A stretch of DNA of 64,000 nucleotides from Cystobasidiopsis lactophilus (GCA_001599975.1 BCIO01000001.1:2828293-2892292), one strand, 5' to 3'. Positions 34,530 to 45,474 are shown, counted from the stretch's first letter. Made by a program: numbers and translations. Notes: a model not told the origin generated them from the sequence alone.

Positions 34530-36285
34530 ATGTCGTACTACTCGAATCTGGGCGAGGACGGCGCTTTTGGCGCTCAGCCTGCGTCCTACTACGTGCACCC
34601 AGCCCCTTTTGATCAGTCCGCTGGCAAGTTCAATCACATTCGAGGCGAGAAGAGAGCCTGTGGAGCTAAAGGTCTGCTTCTTAGCGCACGGGTTGTATTA
34701 TCACCATGCACCGACCGCCTTGCCACACCACTTGCACCCGCCGCCGCCGCCGAGCTACTACGCCCAAGGACCTACGTATGCCATGTCAGGCCCACCTTTC
34801 GGACCAAACGCTCTGGTGGCTAGTGATCTGCCTGCTCCAATGCTCCCTCAATTTCAACAACTTCCTGCCCAGCAACCGTTTCCTCCTCGACCATATCCCC
34901 AAGTTCCGTTTGCTGCCCCGAGTCGCATTCCATCCGAGCCCCCAACTGCAGTGGCTCCGCCAGCGATGCCTTCTCTTCCCTCGCCAAAGTCTCCGTCTGC
35001 AACGAGCGAGGCGCAAACCCCGCGCACTATTGAATATGCTGGGTGCACCATTTTTCCACCGAACGCGGCTCTCCCCACCAAGCTGGACGACTACGACCCA
35101 AGCGAGGACTTTGAAGCGTTGCTCCAGGTTGTGGGGGCAGGCCGTGCAGACCCTGTTGCTCTTATGCAGATCCTTGGACCGAAGTCGTCGATGCAGCTTG
35201 CGGCCATGAACCATCACTGCATTCTCAAGACTCGCAAGGCTCTGGATATGCTGGCCCTCGAGGGTTTGGAAGGACCCTTTGCCCTCACCTTTCGCCTGCT
35301 TATTTTAGGCCCATTGCTGGCAGACGTGTGGCTTTTGCACCAGGTCTGTGACTTTTCTTGTGTGATCGGTCATCGAACTCAGCCTGGACCACCCGCTTTT
35401 CAGGCCTGCGCAAGTGAAACTCCGGACGAAGAGCTGATCACCGAGCTGCTGATTGGCAGATCGCCAACTGACCTTCGATACCTCCGCCAGGCTTACCAAC
35501 TGGCTTACAAAAAGAATATGGACAGCGTCCTGAGCGATGTTCTTTCTCCGGGTGCTCGTCAAGCTTTTGCTGTCGCCCTGCAAGGGTTGTGGGCTGACAA
35601 CGGTCGCACGCCGGTAGACAGCGACCAGCTGAAGAAAGATGTGCGATCTGTGAAGAATGCGCTGAACGGAAGCAATGAGCTGCTTGTGTAGGCTGTTTTG
35701 TCGCAACCTGCTCGGATGGTTGCCCGAAAGCTGACCGAGGTCTCGCCGCAGCTGCTCCGTCCTCTTCGGGAGAAGCCCGGTATTTGTCCAAGCTTTGATA
35801 ACCGAGTTCAAGCGAAGCAACCGAAGAGCCAGCCTTTCGCGCATGATCAAGTCGGTCCCTTGCCGAGCTCACGGTGCTTGCGCTCACGCTGGTGGTGGCC
35901 TCTGACTATCAGGTCGTGTTTTGGAGGGCACGTTGAGCAGGCTCTGTTGTTCACCCTCGAAGGCAGCAAGCACGACCTGAACGGCGCCCACCGCGATGCC
36001 AAACGTCTTGAGAGAACCATCTCCAGCAGCGATCGAAACGAACGAATGCTGGTGGCGAGACTGGTCCGGGGCCACTGGAACGCCGCACGGTGGCAAGATG
36101 TCGTCGACGCCCACAAAGCCAAGTACAAGGGCACCACAGCCTTGAAGAGCTCGCTGGCAGCTGGCCTCGATAACACCCGTGAGTTCCGAACTTGGATTTA
36201 GCCCTCGAGTTTGAATGCAGCGGCTGCTCATGTCTGGCATTTGGACTACTTCAGTGGCTCAAGTGCTGCTCCAATTGGTTCCTGA
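34530..36285 (+). CDS. Annexin with a Pro/Tyr-rich N-terminal domain
   Basis: Annexins are calcium- and phospholipid-binding proteins of four helical repeats. The start at 34530 gives MSYYSNLGEDGAFGAQPASY. A GC-AG intron (GCAAGT donor near 34624, CTTAG acceptor near 34683) joins this to HGLYYHHAPTALPHHLHPPP. The Pro/Tyr-rich leader runs to about residue 150. Repeat 1 is PSEDFEALLQVVGAGRADPV. The best repeat 2 match is DEELITELLIGRSPTDLRYL with RQAYQLAYKKNMDSVLSDVL. Repeat 3 includes VFVQALITEFKRSNRRASLS, and across an intron MIK-SCFGGHVEQALLFTLEG. Repeat 4 is NERMLVARLVRGHWNAARWQ and DVVDAHKAKYKGTTALKSSL. The last exon is placed by a GTGAGT donor near 36179; its frame and stop (36285) are less sure. 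Confidence 0.85.
34624..34683 (+). other. GC-AG intron in the annexin gene
   Basis: The donor reads G|GCAAGT, a full match to the consensus for GC introns, and the acceptor TTCTTAG. Removing it keeps one frame from the MSYYSNLG exon into GLYYHHAPTALP; no GT donor in the neighbourhood does so. Confidence 0.65.
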
Positions 36286-36527
36286 TCCGCAATGAAGATG
36301 GGTTACCAGCTCAGCGCCAATCTCCTCAACTTTGGCTAATTCGAGGTCAAAGGGAGGAAGAAACCCCAACTTTGGCTAAGAATGGTCTTGATGGCATGCC
36401 TTTGTGTGCAGGGCCTCAAGTACAGTGCTCATTCGTTGTAGCGTGTACCAAAAACTTGTGAAACCTTGTCCACTCTTTCTCAAAGTGTCTCTCAGCCGCT
36501 ATGGCATGGCTCACCTTGCCATTCCAA
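36286..36527. repeat. Convergent intergenic region with a 13-base direct repeat
   Basis: CAACTTTGGCTAA occurs at 36327-36339 and again at 36367-36379, exactly 40 bases apart, downstream of the annexin stop. Otherwise this is the 3' flank of two facing genes (annexin and PNC1). Confidence 0.35.
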
Positions 36528-37283
36528 CTAGTGTTCCTTAGCCGAGAGGTCGCTCGACGAGACCAATCGACAGCCTTTCGCCTCCAGTTCCTTCCACGTC
36601 GCTTCGCACTCCCCATCGATCCCTCGGCAAGCGTCTTTAATCACATAGGTCTCGAAGTTGTCCTTCAGCGCATCTAGTGCCGATGCGCGGACGCAGAAGT
36701 CTGTCGCTAGCCCGCACACGTAGACTTTGCTGACGGCGTTCTGGCGAAGGTAGGCGGTCAAACGGCTGCCGTCTGCTTGTTCCCCGTCATGGCTGACTGA
36801 CGTAGTCGTCTCGAAGGCCGAGTATGCTTCCATGTCCAAATCAGTGCCCTGCACAACCGTCAGAGGAGAGCGACGCAGGCCGAAAGCTCAATCTGCCCAC
36901 CTTTTCAACAAGGTGGATGGCCCGAGTTAATGGCAGAGCCTCGAGTGCAGACTGTAAGGCGGAATGCAAACATGCGCCTCTGGTGTCTTGGACGCAATGG
37001 ATAGGCCACAGCATTGCTTCGGTGCCTGCCCGTTTTGTGAACGCCTCAGCGCCGTGTGTAGCGGCAAAAGACACATGTCCCGGAGGGTGCCAGTCCTGCA
37101 TAGAGTTGTTCAGCGCTTTGCAAATCAATGCAACCGACCCAGGCAGACTTTTGACACCACAGTTGCCGCCCAAGGCTTCCGCAAGAGGTCCAGGATCGTC
37201 GGCAGGATGCTGGCGGCCTGTGGAACAGCCAGCGAGCCGTCGATGAAGTCGTATTGGTAATCTATGACCAGAAGTGCTGCCAT
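36528..37283 (-). CDS. PNC1: Nicotinamidase
   Basis: Hydrolyses nicotinamide to nicotinate in NAD salvage; in yeast this relieves nicotinamide inhibition of sirtuins. It starts at 37283 with MAALLVIDYQYDFIDGSLAV, which carries the catalytic Asp. DWHPPGHVSFAATHG supplies the metal-binding Asp and His, and AMLWPIHCVQDTRGACLH the second metal His. VYVCGLATDFCVRASALDAL holds the nucleophilic Cys. The C-terminus (DNFETYVIKDACRGIDGECE) ends at 36528. Two introns, near 37190-37100 and 36895-36855. Its start codon lies 95 bases from the assumed start of the divergent Cdc14-type gene. Confidence 0.9.
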
Positions 37284-37378
37284 TGGACGCAGCTGGACAC
37301 AAGGGTCCGCGCAGGGTGGGAGATGGAGCGCAAGGCGCAAGGTTGGCGAGCAACGACCTCGAGCTGGCCCAGCAAGTG
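37284..37378. promoter_or_regulatory. Shared divergent promoter, PNC1 / SIN Cdc14
   Basis: 95 bases if the SIN gene starts at 37379; an upstream in-frame ATG at 37274 would make the two genes overlap head to head. Confidence 0.35.
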
Positions 37379-39035
37379 ATGGAACTATTGGCCTACATCG
37401 CTGAACTGCTGAGCATACGATCCACCTTTGAGCAGCAGTCGATTACCCTGCAGAAATGGCGGAATGGGATGAGCGAGAGGCACGCCTGGCTGGCCAAGCA
37501 AGAGCAGGTCGAATACAATGGTGCGTCTGTTTCCGTTTTTACACGCCAGCATGCTGAACGCCTTCTCCTTACAGCTGCTGCTGCGTTATTTGAGTACATT
37601 GCGCGCTGCTATGTCCAGCTGGCCTTCCTTCCTAGTGCGTTTTGGGCCTTTTTATGCGAAAAATAAACAAGATGCTCACGGGCAACAGGCCCCGCACGAC
37701 GACAGCTCTGCGACCTCATCAAAGCCGCGCTGCTCGTGCTACAAGGCACCTTGCTCTTACACCGGCCAAGCGCTCGTCTGTGCGCACGGCGGTCCAACAT
37801 CGAGGTGCGCGCAGCTCTCAGCCAAAGTCTACCTGCGTCTTGAACCGACCCAAAACAATGCAGCTATTGCTGGCTCTTCTGCAGCTGGACCAAGTCTCTG
37901 GTGATCCTTCAGAACCTCTGACCCCTCCGCCGACCACGGAGTCGGATGCCGCCAGCTCACTGCCGCTGCTGGTTTTGGAGACGGTCTTGTGCGGCCTCGC
38001 GGATCGCCCAGAGAACGTCAGGGCTTTTGAAGCTGCCAATGGTGTGGCAGAGGTGGCGCGCGTGTTGAGGGCGAAGACCAGCTCCAAAGACGTTCGGTGC
38101 GTGCTGCTTTCAATTGGGCAAAGGTCATCGAGCCTCAAAGGTGATTGCGCAGGGTCAAATGCCTCGAGGTGCTCTACTTCTATCTGTCACCCGAAAATAG
38201 CGGGCCCGAAGCCACAACAGACGGCCAGTTGTACGCCCCCGATCTCAAGCAGCTGCTGGAAAAGGTGGACCGGGAGTGGATCCCACGCACCCCTCGCAAG
38301 AGTCGCCACCCGCCGCCCAAAGATCGCCAGCTGCAGAGCATCCCTTCACTGTCCTTTGCGTCTGCCCGGTCGACGCTGAGCGCCAGCCAAATTGGGGACG
38401 CCGCCGCCAACCCGTTCAGTGTCGGCACTCCGCTCAGCAAAAGCATACCGTCCTTGGCAGCCAGCTCCGGCCACAAGCGCTCCCATTCGGCCTCTTCTCC
38501 CGCTGCGTCACCCAAAAGACGCCCAGCGGCCTTGCCACTAGGGCTTTCGACCAACCTCCGCGCCTTCGACAGCTCCACCAGCAGCGCCGACGCTTCCCTG
38601 CGCGATCGCTCGCAGTCCTCTTCGCCCCGCAAGATTGCCCCTCGTCCCACCAGTATGCAACAGACACCGCGCCGCCAACACCCGCTCTCCTCGTCCATTT
38701 TGCCGTCGTCCACCGTCGCCCAAGGCGACACCCTGACCATGCCGCGGTCTATGTCCGACGACTCGCCGCTGGGGCTTTCGTCTCGATCACGAGCGATCCT
38801 TTCGCCGTTGCGCGAACCGAGGTCGAGGCTACTGCTGCGGTCGAGCCAGAGCAGCATGAGGTCCGGCCTGGCCGCGAGCCGGGCCAGCAGCCGGGCCAGC
38901 ACGCCAGACGTCCAAGTTCCAACCACCGATGGACTGCGCACTGTGGAACAGAAGGCCGCCATTCTCAGGTCGCATCTTGGGGACGTGGAGGGGTTGGTCC
39001 GGGCGTTCGAGGGCAGCCGCCTTCAAGCTTTTTGA
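37379..39035 (+). CDS. CDC14: SIN component Cdc14 (fission-yeast type, not the phosphatase)
   Basis: Family of the Sid1-binding protein of the septation initiation network, which couples mitotic exit to septum formation. The N-terminal helices (MELLAYIAELLSIRSTFEQQ) are joined through a GTGCGT intron to ALFEYIARCYVQLAFLP. Next come RRQLCDLIKAALLVLQGTLL and LHRPSARL, LPLLVLETVLCGLADRPENV and RAFEAANGVAEVARVLRAKT. An intron splits SSKDVR from VKCLEVLYFYLSPE, the family's most conserved motif. From about 38300 the protein is a long Ser/Arg/Pro-rich tail rich in SP sites (SRSRAILSPLREPRSRLLLR), a plausible kinase target. The stop at 39033-39035 lies inside the coding sequence of the facing pterin dehydratase gene. 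The start is uncertain. Confidence 0.8.
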
Positions 39036-39462
39036 GCTTTTAGACTGGCTTTGTGCTCTTCGGCGGCGGCTTCAATGGCCTGCGCTAGCTGTACATCATG
39101 GCCGGTTAGGCTGCTTGTGGCGTGTGTAGTGAGCTTGATGTCGACTCTGAAAATGCCCCAATTAGCCTCCTCTTTCGCTCGAGAAGGAAAGGCTCGCACT
39201 TGTTATAGACGTTAAACCACTCCGGGTGGTGATTCAGCTTGTTGGCGGATTCGGCAACCGTGCTCATGAACGCAAAGGCACTTTTGAAACCCTTGAAGAC
39301 GAAGACCTTTTGGATCTGGGGCGGCTCGTGGCTGACCTCCCAGCCTTTATCTGCTAGGTCCGACAAGTCGGCTGGCTCAGCAGGCACGTAAGACGGTTTC
39401 TTGGTGGACATGGACCGTTCTGGGATGGAGGTCAACGCGAGGCGGCGAACGCTTCGTAGCAT
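39023..39462 (-). CDS. Pterin-4a-carbinolamine dehydratase (PCD/DCoH family)
   Basis: Small enzyme that recycles the 4a-hydroxy pterin cofactor; fungal members have roles that are not always clear. Exon 1 gives [40 protein letters not shown] and [15 protein letters not shown], holding the HHPEW active-site motif. After a GTGCGA intron, exon 2 reads [20 protein letters not shown] and [20 protein letters not shown], with the family's TH-x-x-x-LT-x-D-x-xLA block. Two in-frame ATGs exist. That at 39462 adds [17 protein letters not shown], a basic amphipathic leader like a mitochondrial presequence; that at 39411 gives a cytosolic form. The stop codon at 39023-39025 lies inside the last codons of the facing Cdc14 gene. 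Confidence 0.85.
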
Positions 39463-40926
39463 GCATCTAAGATTTCAAACTGCCCTCCCGATGCCAAAAA
39501 AAAAAAGTGAAGTGGAAGTATACAAAGGCTTTTGATTGAGGGCGAGAGGGCGGCAGAGCGAGAAATTAAAGGGCAACGGCCTATTTTGGGGGGTTCCAGG
39601 GTCTGCCACAAAGGTGAGAGGAGGACTATTGTGGGAACTCGGGGAGGCCCGTACCCTGCGTCAGACAAGCTGCAGCCTTCTGGACACTGGCACTTTCCAC
39701 CAGGGAAGATGGCGGGCAGGTTTTCGGGCGGTATTTGGGCGGTCAGCTCGCGCTGGACCCCGCTAGAGTCCACAATGGCAATCTCTGTCACCGCTGGCGG
39801 TTAGAGGACTTTACGAAAAGCGACACTGAGCAGATATGCTCACTGGCGACAGTCACCTGCAAATCGCACGTCGCTTGAGCCCTGGCCCCACGTTCAAGCG
39901 CAAGACAGAAAGACGCACAGGATCCAACCAAGGCTTCACGAAGCCCCAGACGGTGGAGAAGGCCCACGGCGCATTGATGATGTAGAACTTGCCCATAGTC
40001 TCTGCGACACTCGATGTTCAGCATCGCGGCCAATGCAAGACCAGCAAGACGGCGCCAACGAACCGGGATAATAGTTCTGGCTTATGTTGCTCGCCTCTTG
40101 GACAAAGTTCTTGACCTTCCAAAACTGAGAGATGCCGACGCCCGAGAGGTCCATGATGGTGCAGCTGGTGTCGACGATGAGTCCGTCGCCCCTTTGCTCG
40201 GTGCAGATGGGCAGGCGGTCGCGCAAGAACTTCTCGTACTCGACGACCAGCCTTTGCAGCTGCCGCTCTGGGGTTGTCACCGTGTAAAGCTTGTTGAGGT
40301 CGAGCTTGCCCAGCTGCTCTATGTAGACCGGGCGGCCATCCTGGAGCAATCATGCGCATGAGCTGGCGTCCTCTCCCTTCCCGCATCCGCAAACAGACCT
40401 TGTCAGTCTTGTGGTAGAACTGGGGATAGATCTTGTTGACCTCTTCGCGCTCCTTGTAGTCAAACGAGCTGTACAGCTCATCGACCTTGAACGACTTGCG
40501 CCAGTTCTCCGAGTTCTCGAACATGAGCTTCGCCTTCGGCACGTCGAACTTGCGCGCGCGCAAGAAGCGACTGTGAGGGGAAAGGTCAGCGGGCTTGGTT
40601 GCCCAGCCTGTACAGAATGGAGGAGTCGAGAACGAACAGGAGCGTGCCATCGTCATGCGAAGGCGGCGGGCCCGGCTTGAAGTAGCCATCCTTTTCGAGG
40701 TCCTGTCCAGCGCGAGCCTGTCAGACCTGGACCACATGACGCGGCCAGAGCAGCTCGACGTACCGCCTTGAAGACCATCAAGGTCGCCTCTTGTTCTGGA
40801 TTGAGGAACCCAGGTCGTCCTCGGGTTGCCAGACCATCTAACGAGTCTCGCTGTACATGCGTCCCTCTCAGCATCCCCTCTGCTTCTGCTAGAGTCTGCT
40901 CGTGGCCTGACCTTTGCTGTCGCCAT
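39432..40926 (-). CDS. SEC14: Sec14-type phosphatidylinositol/phosphatidylcholine transfer protein
   Basis: CRAL-TRIO lipid carrier supporting PI4P-dependent Golgi traffic. The first exon is only MATAK (40926), followed by a short intron and the N-terminal helices ([19 protein letters not shown]). [20 protein letters not shown] is the CRAL-TRIO N-domain motif. [40 protein letters not shown] and [11 protein letters not shown] line the lipid pocket, then [20 protein letters not shown] and GCSLSDAG close the domain. The last certain codons are near 39640. Beyond them either the frame runs on to 39432, entering the upstream end of the pterin dehydratase gene, or a GTACGG intron leads to another short end, so the 3' end is open. 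Confidence 0.88.
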
Positions 40927-41042
40927 GATGTTGACGCGAACAGAGGGTCCTTCCTCTCCCTTTCCTCGAATCTCGCGCTTCAAACTTGTGGTGGTCTTGA
41001 GCCTCAAAGTTTGGCCTTGCTTCTCCTTCTGCGAGCACAACC
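40927..41042. promoter_or_regulatory. Shared divergent promoter, SEC14 / eIF3d
   Basis: 116 bases between start codons; a pyrimidine-rich stretch (CCTTCCTCTCCCTTTCCTC) lies at about 40949-40967. Confidence 0.4.
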
Positions 41043-42960
41043 ATGGCAGCTTTCAAGTTGCCCGTTTTGCAGGCGGACTCGCCAGATGCTGCGTTCGGGC
41101 CTGCGCCCTCTAACGTGCCCACTGCCTACGCAGAGATCCCTTTTCAGACATTTTCAAAGTCGGAGCGATTGGGCCAAATTGTCGACTGGAGCTCTGGTTT
41201 GCTGCAGCCCTCTGAGGCCAACTTGCGCCCAGGCTACAACCGCCGCTTGGGGCGAGCGCCGCTGGACGGCGACATCACTGGCCTTTACGGGTACCGAAAT
41301 GAAGAGGACGAGGCCTCTTTCTCGCTGGTGGACGGTGGCCGGGCGGCGGCCAAGGGGCGCGGCGGAGGCACCTTGAACAACTTGAACCGCAACACGTCCT
41401 ATGCTCGCGGCGGCAACCGCAACGTTGCGCAGAGGGGCACCGGCCGGCTAGGCCAACAAAACATGCGCGGCGGAGGTGCGGCCCGGGGCAGCGCTGGTCG
41501 TCGTGGCAACGGCTTCACCAGAGGCGGGTGGTCTGGCAGGGATTGGGGCAGAGATCAGCGCTCGAGGGAGTCGTCAGTCCAGGTCGGCGACAAGTGGAAC
41601 TTGCTCGAGGAGATTGAGTTTTCGCGCCTGTCCAAGCTGCGGCTGGACGTCGAGACTGAAGACGTCGAAACGATGTGCGTTGGAGGCCTCTCTATTATTG
41701 CTGGATGAAGCCGGGGCTGATTTTCGTTGTTTTCGCCACCGGCTCAAAGATCGCAGCATGGCTTCCTCTACGAGTACGACCGAACCTACGACCGCGTCAA
41801 CACCAAGAACGAAAAGCCACTGCAGCATATGGAGCGCCTGCACTACAATCCCACCTCTTCGGACGACCCAATTCTGCAGGAACTGGCGGCAAAAGACCGC
41901 GCCAAGGTCTTCACCACCGACTCCATCCTTTCCATGCTCATGTGCGCTTCGCGCTCCGTTTACCCATGGGACATCGTCATCATCCGCGAAGGCGACAAGC
42001 TCTTCATGGACAAGCGGGACCAGGGCCCCCTCGACTACCTCTCCGTTAACGAAAACGCTTCGGACCCGCCGCTCGAGACCAACCAGATCGACCCCGCCAA
42101 CCCAACCGCCATCATCAACACACCCTCGGCTCTGTCACAGCAGGCCACTTTCTTGAACGAAAACTTCGCGTGGCAGGTCGTCAAAGAAGCGCAAGAGACC
42201 CGCCTTGACTTTGACAAGCCGAACCCATTCTACGACCCAGAAGAGTCGGAGCCACTGGCTTCGTGCGGCTACCGCTACCGTCGCTTCGATCTGTCCATTG
42301 CGGAAGAAGAGGACATCGACATTGTCGTGCGAACCGAGGTCGATGCCCTCTTGCGCGGCAGCTTGTCCGCCTCAGCTGCGCCGACCGCCACTCCGTCTGC
42401 CAACGCCGAGGAAGAAACTTTCATCACCATCAAGACGTTGTTCGAGTTCGACTCGCGCGCCCAAGGGTCGGGCGGCGCACCGGATTGGCGCACCAAGCTC
42501 GACAGCCAGCGCGGTGCGGTGGTGGCCACGGAGATGAAGAACAACAGCTTGAAGCTCGCTCGCTGGGCAACGTCCAGTATCCTATCCGGTGCCGGAGGCA
42601 TGAAAATTGGGTGTGTTGCGTTGCTTCCCTGGCCTGGGTTGGAGAATCCGCTGACCGGCCTGCAGGTACATCTCCCGAGCCAACCCTCGCGACGAGTCCC
42701 GCCACGTCGTGCTTGGTACTCAATGGTTCAAGCCCCGCGACCTGGCCACCCAAATGAACGTCAGCCTGGCCAATGGCTGGGGTATCGTCCGCACCATCGT
42801 CGACCTCTGCTTGAAGCAAAAGGACGGCAAGTTTGTCTTGCTTAAGGATCCCAACAAGAACATCCTCCGGCTGTACGCTGTGCCGCCCAACACTTTCGAG
42901 GAGGATGGCGAGGAGGAGCTGGACGAGCCAGAGGCCGAGAACAACCTGTCCGATTACTAG
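41043..42960 (+). CDS. EIF3D: Translation initiation factor eIF3 subunit d
   Basis: Cap-binding subunit of eIF3 (fission yeast Moe1), absent from budding yeast. The start at 41043 gives [20 protein letters not shown], then [20 protein letters not shown], the usual N-terminus. A Gly/Arg-rich RGG-like segment follows (about 41360-41560) and then [15 protein letters not shown]. After an intron near 41672-41755 the cap-binding fold begins: [50 protein letters not shown]-like [13 protein letters not shown] and [21 protein letters not shown] last intron near 42611-42665 leads to [40 protein letters not shown], and an acidic tail ending EAENNLSDY. Three exons and full length. Confidence 0.95.
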
Positions 42961-43109
42961 CGGCCCAGACTGACATACGCACGCGGAATTCTATGCCCGG
43001 CTTCATCGCTACCTACTACGGAACGATTCGGGACAGTTTTGTTGCCGATGAGAGCAGGCTTTGGCCGTCTTATGAGGAATTGAGTCCGACGAGCTTTGCA
43101 AAAGCAGGT

Positions 43110-45456
43110 CTACAGATCTGCTCTGGTGTTTCTAAGCAAACAAAATCTACCAAAAGAGTTTCCTCGCTGCCAGACCTGGCCGGGCAAGAAGAGCAGGCGC
43201 GAAAGCCGATGGGAGTTGTCGGAGTCTAGAAAGGGTATGCACATGACGGTATCCCATGCTTGGGTATTCGAACCAAAAGAGCGGCCAGTGTCGGCACGGT
43301 CGGGGAACTCGAGATCTACAATGTAGGAGCACGAGCTGGGGTTAACCTGTCGCGAGCGCGCACCGACATTGAGCCGATTGCTCGACCAAGGGAGCACAGA
43401 AACCCACGTAGCGATCCAACACCTCGATATTCATATCGTTAAAGCCATCGGGGTGGGCGCGAGTTGCTGCCAGCAGCGAGGACGAGCGCTGGAAATGCTT
43501 GGGCAAAAGCCCGTCAAAGTGCGACTTGATGAAGTGCACTTGGACGGGTTCGGGCACAAAAAAGTGGCTCGGGAACCGGTACCATTCTGCACCGTAGCAG
43601 AGAGTCAGATTGAGGGGGGATAGAGGTGAAAAATCGGTAAATTGAAGGACTTGGTCGAGAGTCTTGGTCTTGGTGAGTGGATCGACCTTACGAAAGGCAT
43701 GCGGAAGGTGTTTGGCGCCCAGATTTGGGAGCTCATGCAACTGAAAGTAATGCAGGAGTCGCAGAGGGGCGCCATAGTACTGGTGCAATGCGAGGGTGCG
43801 GGACACGCTCAGGGCGGCAAAGAGGACCACGATGCCTCGCATCACCAAGGGCACCAGAGCGGACTTTAGGGCCTAGATCAGCTCAAAACCGACATTTTTA
43901 GAGATCCAGAGCGGGACATGGGCAGAGCGCAACCCACCTTTTCTCGACTGCCGAGCAACTTCAGTTGCGCCCTTCCCAACAGCGCCCGCAGCAGAGCCAT
44001 ACTCAAGGCTGCACAGAAGCAAATGACACCGTAGGCTGGCCATAGGAATCGTTCCTCCTTGTGCGGCTGCAAGGAAAGAATGCCCAGCCACAAGAGCAAC
44101 GGTGCCACCCGCACGACCAACAGCGAAAACCGACTTTTCAGCACTAACGGCGAATTGGCCGAGTTTTGAAAAAGGCTCGGAGCGAAGACCTTGGACAACA
44201 ACAACAAAGGCAGTGCACCGAGAGCGAGGAGGAAGGCGACATTGAAGTTGAGCAAGCCGTTCAAAAAATAGAAGTGCCACGGCTCTACGCCATACAGAGT
44301 GGCGTTGTCGGAGAGCACATTGTATTTGATGATGTTGAGGGCTACAAAGACAGGGCGGCCATAGAAGTGGGAGTCGATGAGGACCATGGGAATCTGCACG
44401 ACGGGTCGTCAGGCACCGAATGCTAGCCGAGGCTAGATCAGACACGCACAGCCGCACAGAGCACCAAAATGCCACATTTCAACAACTGTGAGATCCGCTT
44501 GGGCAGCGGGCGAGTCGATTGGGAGCCGTGCAGGAACAGCTCTTCAAAGATGAAGGGCGCAGACAGGACGACGGCGAATGGCCACCCCAAGATGGCAGCC
44601 ACTCCAAAGCACAGAGTGGCTTTGAAGGTTCGACCCAAGGAGGAGTTGACCGGGATCAATGTATAGCAAAGTGCCAGGTTCGTCAAGTGCATGGCGTACG
44701 CTGATGGCAAGATGGCTGGCCCGAGCGCATGTCAGCCGCACGGCTTTGCATGCCTTCCCATTTGTAATACTTCACTCACAGACCGAGGCGTTCCACATGC
44801 CGGTACTGAGGAGGGAGAGCGAGAGAAAGTAGCGGCCAGCTCTCGGGCTGATGTTGACGGCTACGCTTCGATACAGCATGCTCTCGATCAAAACGGATAT
44901 TAGCCCGAAAGCGGCTCTGACCAAGTAGAAGGCGGGGCGCTAGCGAGAGACTCGCCAAAGGAGGCGAATTCTGGTCAGCCGCTGGTCTTCCCATGAAGTC
45001 AAGCAAAATGGCCCACCTTGTCCCAAGGGAACATGAGTCTAGCAACCCACGCAAAGGGATAGAATTGGAGGAGATAGGCATAGGAGCGGATGGCAAACTG
45101 CGGCGTGTACTCCCACGTTTGAAAGCCGGCCTGGTACAGGAGCAGGTGCAGCGGCTCCCAGTAATTGTAAACTGGAGTATCATCGACTCAGCGTCAACAA
45201 GAACGCTTTGGTTCTCCAAAGCAAGCTTGCCTTCGTCGCAGTCGGCAATGTGCGAGGCATAAAGGGTGGCCAAGAGGCGAGCCAGGAAATAGAGGCGAAA
45301 GGCATAGCCAAACCGAGGCGCGAACGGCAGCAGTCGAGACTTTAGGTCGGTCTCATTTAGTAAGAATTGCCTGGCAGGAAGCATCATCCTCGTCGACAGA
45401 GCTTGAGAGAGCAAGTCGAAGCACGCAACGTTTGGAGCACGACGGCGGCCAGTCAT
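43110..45456 (-). CDS. ALG9: ALG9-type alpha-1,2-mannosyltransferase
   Basis: ER membrane enzyme of the GT22 family that adds the seventh and ninth mannoses to the lipid-linked N-glycan precursor. It starts at 45456 (MTGRRRAPNVACFDLLSQAL). Luminal-loop motifs include the YNYWEPLHLLLYQAGFQTWE region rebuilt across an intron near 45190, and MVLIDSHFYGRPVFVALNII and YGVEPWHFYFLNGLLNFNVA. The conserved HKEERFLWPAYG follows, among about ten hydrophobic segments. The C-terminal luminal part gives LCYGAEWYRFPSHFFVPEPV, HFDGLLPKHF and FNDMNIEVLDRYV. After a GTGGGT intron come NPSSCSYIVDLEFPDRADTG and SRLLFLPGQVWQRGNSFGRF, both typical of ALG9 rather than ALG12 or PIG-B. Stop at 43110. The start codon is only 18 bases from that of the zinc-cluster gene. 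Confidence 0.92.
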
Positions 45457-45474
45457 CTCTTCTTGGGCAACATA
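45457..45474. promoter_or_regulatory. 18-base gap between divergent start codons, ALG9 / zinc-cluster gene
   Basis: The two genes' ATGs are separated by only 18 bases, so the 5' leaders and core promoters of each must overlap the coding start of the other, unless one has an unseen upstream exon. Confidence 0.45.

Noticed and set aside
37274-37379. Longer SIN Cdc14 protein starting at 37274
   Set aside because: It would overlap the PNC1 start and adds a leader (MLPLDAAGHKGPRR) unlike anything in the family; the inner ATG is preferred, though not proven.
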